A DNA stretch of 64,000 nt, taken from positions 3,844,001 through 3,908,000 of the forward strand of contig NZ_CP108677.1 in assembly GCF_035994945.1 (NCBI RefSeq), read 5' to 3'. Position 1 is the first letter of the stretch. Every line of letters begins with the position of its first letter. The notes under the pieces were generated by a model. It was given only the letters and a program-made list of their open reading frames with translations, ran no database searches and was not told where the DNA came from. Source of the DNA: Streptomyces sp. NBC_01216. Lineage in GTDB: Bacteria > Actinomycetota > Actinomycetes > Streptomycetales > Streptomycetaceae. Positions 60,699 to 64,000 of the stretch are shown one piece after another. A program made the position numbers and the translations under genes.

Positions 60699-60765
60699 GG
60701 CCGTCGCCTGGACCCGCTGTCGGCGCGGTGCCCCACAATGGAGGACGTACCTGAGGAGGGCGCAC

Positions 60766-61968
60766 ATGGCCGTATGGGACGACCTGGTCGGACAGGCGCG
60801 GGTCGAGGAACAGCTCGCCGCCGCCGCGCGCGACGCCGACGCGCTCGTCACCGCCCAGGCCACCGGCGGTTCCGGCCCCGAGGCGTCCAAGATGACGCAC
60901 GCCTGGCTGTTCACCGGCCCCCCGGGCGCCGGGCGGGCGACGGCGGCGCGCGCGTTCGCCGCCGCCCTTCAGTGCGTGAGCCCCGACCGGGCCCTCGGCG
61001 GGGCGCCCGGCTGCGGCTTCTGCGACGGCTGCCACACCGCCCTGATCGGCACCCACGCCGACGTCGAGGTCGTGCGCACCGACCTGCTCTCCATCGGCGT
61101 CAAGGAGACCCGCGACCTGGTCCGGCGGGCCCAGCTCTCACCCGCCAACGGCCGCTGGCAGGTGATCGTCCTGGAAGACGCGGACCGGCTCACCGAGGGT
61201 GCCGGAAACGTACTCCTGAAGGCGGTCGAGGAGCCCGCGCCGCGCACCGTGTGGCTGCTCTGCGCACCGTCCCTGGAGGACGTGCTGCCCACCATCCGCT
61301 CCCGCTGCCGCCACCTGACGCTGGGCACACCGCCGGTGGACGCCGTCGCCGACGTCCTCGTGCGCCGGGACGGCATCGACCCGGCCGTCGCCCAGGCCGC
61401 GGCCCGCGCCACCCAGGGCCACATCGACCGTGCCCGCCGGCTGGCCACGGACGAGCGGGCCCGGTCCCGCCGTTCGGTCGTCCTCAAACTGCCCCTGCGG
61501 ACCGACGACATCGGAGCCTGCCTCAAAGCCGCCCAGGAACTGGTCGACGCGGCCGGCGAGGAGGCCAGACAGAGGGCGGAGGAGACCGACGTCAAGGAGA
61601 CCGAGGAACTGAAGGCCGCCCTCGGCGGAGGCCAGGGCGGACGCATGCCCCGCGGCACGGCGGGTGCCATGAAAGAGCTGGAAGAGCGTCAGAAGCGGCG
61701 CAAGACGCGTTCGCAGCGCGACAGCCTGGACCTCGCGCTCACCGACCTCACCGGCTTCTACCGCGACGTACTGGCGCTGCAGCTGAGAGCACGTACGGCC
61801 CTGGCCAACGAGGACGTGCGGGACGCGGTCGAAAGGATCGCCCGGGACACCACCCCGGAGCGGACACTGCGTCGGATCGAGGCCGTGCTCGCCTGCCGCG
61901 ACGCCCTGGACCGGAACGTCGCCCCGCTGCTGGCCGTCGAGGCGATGACCATGGCGCTGCGAGACTGA
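60766..61968 (+). CDS. holB: DNA polymerase III delta prime subunit
   Basis: A 400-residue clamp-loader subunit: N-terminal AAA+ domain with a degenerate P-loop GPPGAGRATAA (Arg in place of the Lys), a zinc module with cysteines in QCVSPD and GCGFCDGC, and VLEDADRLT (Walker B region). An SRC-type arginine finger region is IRSRCRHL. The variant P-loop agrees with delta prime subunits that do not hydrolyse ATP. ATG at 60766 follows TGAGGAGGG. Placed right after tmk, as in other bacteria. Confidence 0.95.
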   Translation: MAVWDDLVGQARVEEQLAAAARDADALVTAQATGGSGPEASKMTHAWLFTGPPGAGRATAARAFAAALQCVSPDRALGGAPGCGFCDGCHTALIGTHADVEVVRTDLLSIGVKETRDLVRRAQLSPANGRWQVIVLEDADRLTEGAGNVLLKAVEEPAPRTVWLLCAPSLEDVLPTIRSRCRHLTLGTPPVDAVADVLVRRDGIDPAVAQAAARATQGHIDRARRLATDERARSRRSVVLKLPLRTDDIGACLKAAQELVDAAGEEARQRAEETDVKETEELKAALGGGQGGRMPRGTAGAMKELEERQKRRKTRSQRDSLDLALTDLTGFYRDVLALQLRARTALANEDVRDAVERIARDTTPERTLRRIEAVLACRDALDRNVAPLLAVEAMTMALRD

Positions 61969-62071
61969 GATGCCGCGCCAGGCGTTCCGCCGGGGCCTCC
62001 GCGGGGCGCCCCGCCGTGGCCCCGGCGGTCCGATTGGACACGCTCCGCACTCGTACGGATACGCTCCGGGC

Positions 62072-63628
62072 ATGGACTCCAGGCGCTTGCTCCGCACGTC
62101 CGCCACCGCCCTCGCGGCGGCCGGGCTGATCCTCTCCGGCTGCACGGGCGGGAACGACGCCGCCGCCGGGCCGTCGTCCGAGCGGAAACCGGCCGCCTCC
62201 TCCGCGTCCCCGGTGTCCGAAGCCGCCCTGCGGGGCTACTACACGCAGAAGCTCGCCTGGAGCGACTGCGGTGTCCCCGGATTCGAGTGCGCGACGCTCC
62301 GCGCGCCGCTCGACTACGCGAAGCCGGACGAGGCGGAGATCGCACTGGCGGTGTCCCGGGTCCGGGCCACCGGCCCCGGCAAGCGGCTCGGCTCGCTCCT
62401 GGTCAACCCCGGCGGCCCCGGCGGCTCCGCCGTCGGCTACCTCCAGGGCTACGCCGGCATCGGCTACCCGGCCCCGATCCGCGCCCGGTACGACATGGTC
62501 GCCGTCGATCCGCGCGGAGTGGCGCGCAGCGAGCCCGTCGAGTGCCTGACCGGCCCCCAGATGGACGCGTTCACCCAGGTCGACCAGACCCCCGACGACG
62601 ACGGCGAGACAGCGGCGCTGACCGCCTCCCTCAAAGGCTTCGCGACCGGCTGCGCCCAGCGTTCGGCGAAGATCCTGCCCCACGTCTCCACCGTCGAGGC
62701 GGCACGGGACATGGACCTCCTGCGGGCCGTCCTCGGCGACCGGAAACTGACCTACGTCGGCGCGTCCTACGGCACCTTCCTCGGGGCCACCTACGCCGAA
62801 CTCTTCCCCTCCCGCGTCGGACGGCTCGTCCTCGACGGGGCGATGGACCCCTCCCTGCCGGCGGAGGACCTCAACCGCGACCAGACGGCCGGCTTCGAGA
62901 CCGCCTTCCGGTCCTTCGCCGCGGACTGCGTCGAGAAGGCCGGCTGCCCGCTCGGCACCAAGTCGGTCGCCGAGGCCACCGACAACCTCCGGGACTTCTT
63001 CCGCCGGGTCGACGCCCGGCCCCTGCCCACCGGCGAGAGCCGGGCACTCACGGAATCCCTGGCCACCACCGGCGTGATCGCCGCGATGTACGACGAGGGA
63101 GCCTGGCCGACGCTGCGCGAGGCCCTGACCCGGGCGATCGGCGGCCAGGGCGCGGGCCTGCTCGCCCTGGCCGACAGCTACTACGAGCGCGAAGCCGACG
63201 GCACGTACGCGAACCTGATGGCCGCCAACGCCGCCGTGAACTGCCTGGACCTTCCCTCCGCCTTCACCGGGCCCGCAGAGGTGGAGAAGGCCGTGTCCTC
63301 CTTCGAGAAGGCGTCCCCGGTCTTCGGCGAGAGTCTCGCCTGGGCATCCCTGAACTGCGCCTACTGGCCCAGCCCCGCGACCGGCCGCCCCCACCGCATC
63401 ACCGCCAAGGGCGCGGCCCCGATCGTCGTGGTCGGCACCACCCGCGACCCGGCCACCCCCTACAAGTGGGCCCGGTCCCTGGCCTCCCAGCTCTCCTCCG
63501 GCACCCTGCTGACCTACGAGGGCGACGGTCACACCGCGTACGGCCGCGGGAGCGACTGCATCGACACCGCGATCAACACCTACCTCCTCGAAGGGACCGC
63601 CCCGGAGGAGGGAAAGCGCTGCTCGTGA
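62072..63628 (+). CDS. Secreted tripeptidyl aminopeptidase-like lipoprotein
   Basis: A 518-residue secreted alpha/beta hydrolase. The signal peptide ends in the lipobox LSGC (Cys about residue 25). The oxyanion region VNPGGPGGSA, the nucleophile YVGASYGT (Ser about 232), and the C-terminal TTRDPATP and GDGHTAYG supply Asp and His. This is the TAP/SlpD-SlpE class of Streptomyces mycelium-associated peptidases, which remove tripeptides from peptide N-termini outside the cell. ATG at 62072; single-gene unit after holB. Confidence 0.92.
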   Translation: MDSRRLLRTSATALAAAGLILSGCTGGNDAAAGPSSERKPAASSASPVSEAALRGYYTQKLAWSDCGVPGFECATLRAPLDYAKPDEAEIALAVSRVRATGPGKRLGSLLVNPGGPGGSAVGYLQGYAGIGYPAPIRARYDMVAVDPRGVARSEPVECLTGPQMDAFTQVDQTPDDDGETAALTASLKGFATGCAQRSAKILPHVSTVEAARDMDLLRAVLGDRKLTYVGASYGTFLGATYAELFPSRVGRLVLDGAMDPSLPAEDLNRDQTAGFETAFRSFAADCVEKAGCPLGTKSVAEATDNLRDFFRRVDARPLPTGESRALTESLATTGVIAAMYDEGAWPTLREALTRAIGGQGAGLLALADSYYEREADGTYANLMAANAAVNCLDLPSAFTGPAEVEKAVSSFEKASPVFGESLAWASLNCAYWPSPATGRPHRITAKGAAPIVVVGTTRDPATPYKWARSLASQLSSGTLLTYEGDGHTAYGRGSDCIDTAINTYLLEGTAPEEGKRCS

Positions 63629-63683
63629 AGGTGCCGGAGGCCACCCCGGGGGTGGTCGGAGCACCCCCGGAAACTGTGTAGAC

Positions 63684-63711
63684 TTGGCGACGCCGCTGCG
63701 CCCACTATGGA
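63684..63711 (+). promoter_or_regulatory. Candidate promoter of tRNA-Thr
   Basis: TTGGCG, a 16-base spacer and TATGGA, ending 11 bases before the tRNA 5' end. The -10 is an imperfect match. Confidence 0.4.
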
Positions 63712-63722
63712 TCGCACAGCAT

Positions 63723-63799
63723 GCCGCCTTAGCTCAGTTGGCCAGAGCAACGCACTCGTAATGCGTAGGTCTCGGGTTCGAATCCCGAAGGCGGCTCCA
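63723..63799 (+). tRNA. tRNA-Thr(CGU)
   Basis: A 77-base cloverleaf including the encoded CCA: acceptor GCCGCCT/AGGCGGC, anticodon stem ACGCA/TGCGT with loop CTCGTAA (anticodon CGT), T-loop GGTTCGAATCC, discriminator T. Confidence 0.94.
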
Positions 63800-63803
63800 T
63801 TTT

Positions 63804-63834
63804 AGACCAGGCCAGATATGCTCTGACCTGGTCT
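63804..63834 (+). terminator. Terminator of tRNA-Thr
   Basis: AGACCAGGCCAGA and TCTGACCTGGTCT form a 13-base stem with one mismatch and a TATGC loop, followed by a T-run. Five bases after the tRNA. Confidence 0.85.
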
Positions 63835-63839
63835 TTTGT

Positions 63840-64000
63840 GTTCAGTTTCTGATGACTGGTCAGCTCTTGTGGTGGCTGGATGTTCAGGGGAGCGCGAGGG
63901 GAGCGCATTCGAGCTCCGGAATCAGGACCATGTCCGGGTGGCTGCGGCCCACGTCTGTGTGGCGGCTTCGCCCGTGATGCAGGGATCCGAGAAGGCGATG
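63840..64000. other. Right-edge sequence beyond tRNA-Thr, unassigned
   Basis: 160 bases of lower coding signal. The minus strand has short protein-like stretches that run off the edge, and GGGGAGCGC occurs twice. It may be the end of a gene on the minus strand or the border of an element at the tRNA, but nothing can be assigned. Confidence 0.3.

Overview
The window is very GC-rich, uses ATG/GTG/TTG starts, and is packed with actinomycete genes: wblA, bldG, an ArsA-like ATPase pair, a minimal Tad pilus locus, topA, and a thymidylate kinase fused to membrane segments. From about 10 kb to the right end, gene content and order match, from memory, the Streptomyces coelicolor region SCO3540 to about SCO3582 in inverted listing. 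I therefore read it as a Streptomyces chromosome core segment. No rRNA, CRISPR array or intact insertion sequence was seen.

Left end (1-9.96 kb): accessory and stress region. It holds a truncated Ser/Thr kinase gene, a MerR-type regulator with a long repeat-bearing leader, a cold-shock cluster on the minus strand (cold-shock protein, DEAD-box helicase, CBS protein, SCO5918-family protein), a divergent pair of DUF5994 genes with small membrane and PRC-barrel proteins, and a GAF/PP2C phosphatase. A decayed tyrosine-recombinase tail lies directly beside tRNA-Pro(CGG), so this side looks like the scar or border of an integrated element.

10-31 kb: housekeeping core. It contains a metallophosphoesterase, a YqeY-type protein, a class A penicillin-binding protein, wblA, two overlapping ArsA/Get3-like ATPases, DUF4177 and RidA genes, a NUDIX plus metallo-beta-lactamase pair, an SPFH protein, crp, nth, a CoA pyrophosphatase, a MarP-like protease, an epoxide-hydrolase-like enzyme with a holin-like membrane protein, nhaA and acetyl-CoA synthetase.

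31-47.5 kb: a SulP transporter fused to a beta-carbonic anhydrase, a deacetylase-like lipoprotein, a P-loop ATPase divergent from a Fic-like protein lacking the catalytic His, a HAD phosphatase, then a translationally coupled Tad/Flp operon (ssd, tadA, tadB, tadC, DUF4244 pilin, TadE, Rv3654c-like). Its last gene overlaps tail to tail with a DUF1998-type helicase. Next come bldG and its anti-sigma partner.

47.5-64 kb: H+-pyrophosphatase, a small lipoprotein, a methyltransferase, topA, the membrane-thymidylate kinase-coiled-coil fusion, DNA polymerase III delta prime, a secreted tripeptidyl-aminopeptidase-like lipoprotein and tRNA-Thr(CGU). Most transcription units end in strong perfect hairpins, and many neighbours overlap by ATGA/GTGA, indicating translational coupling.
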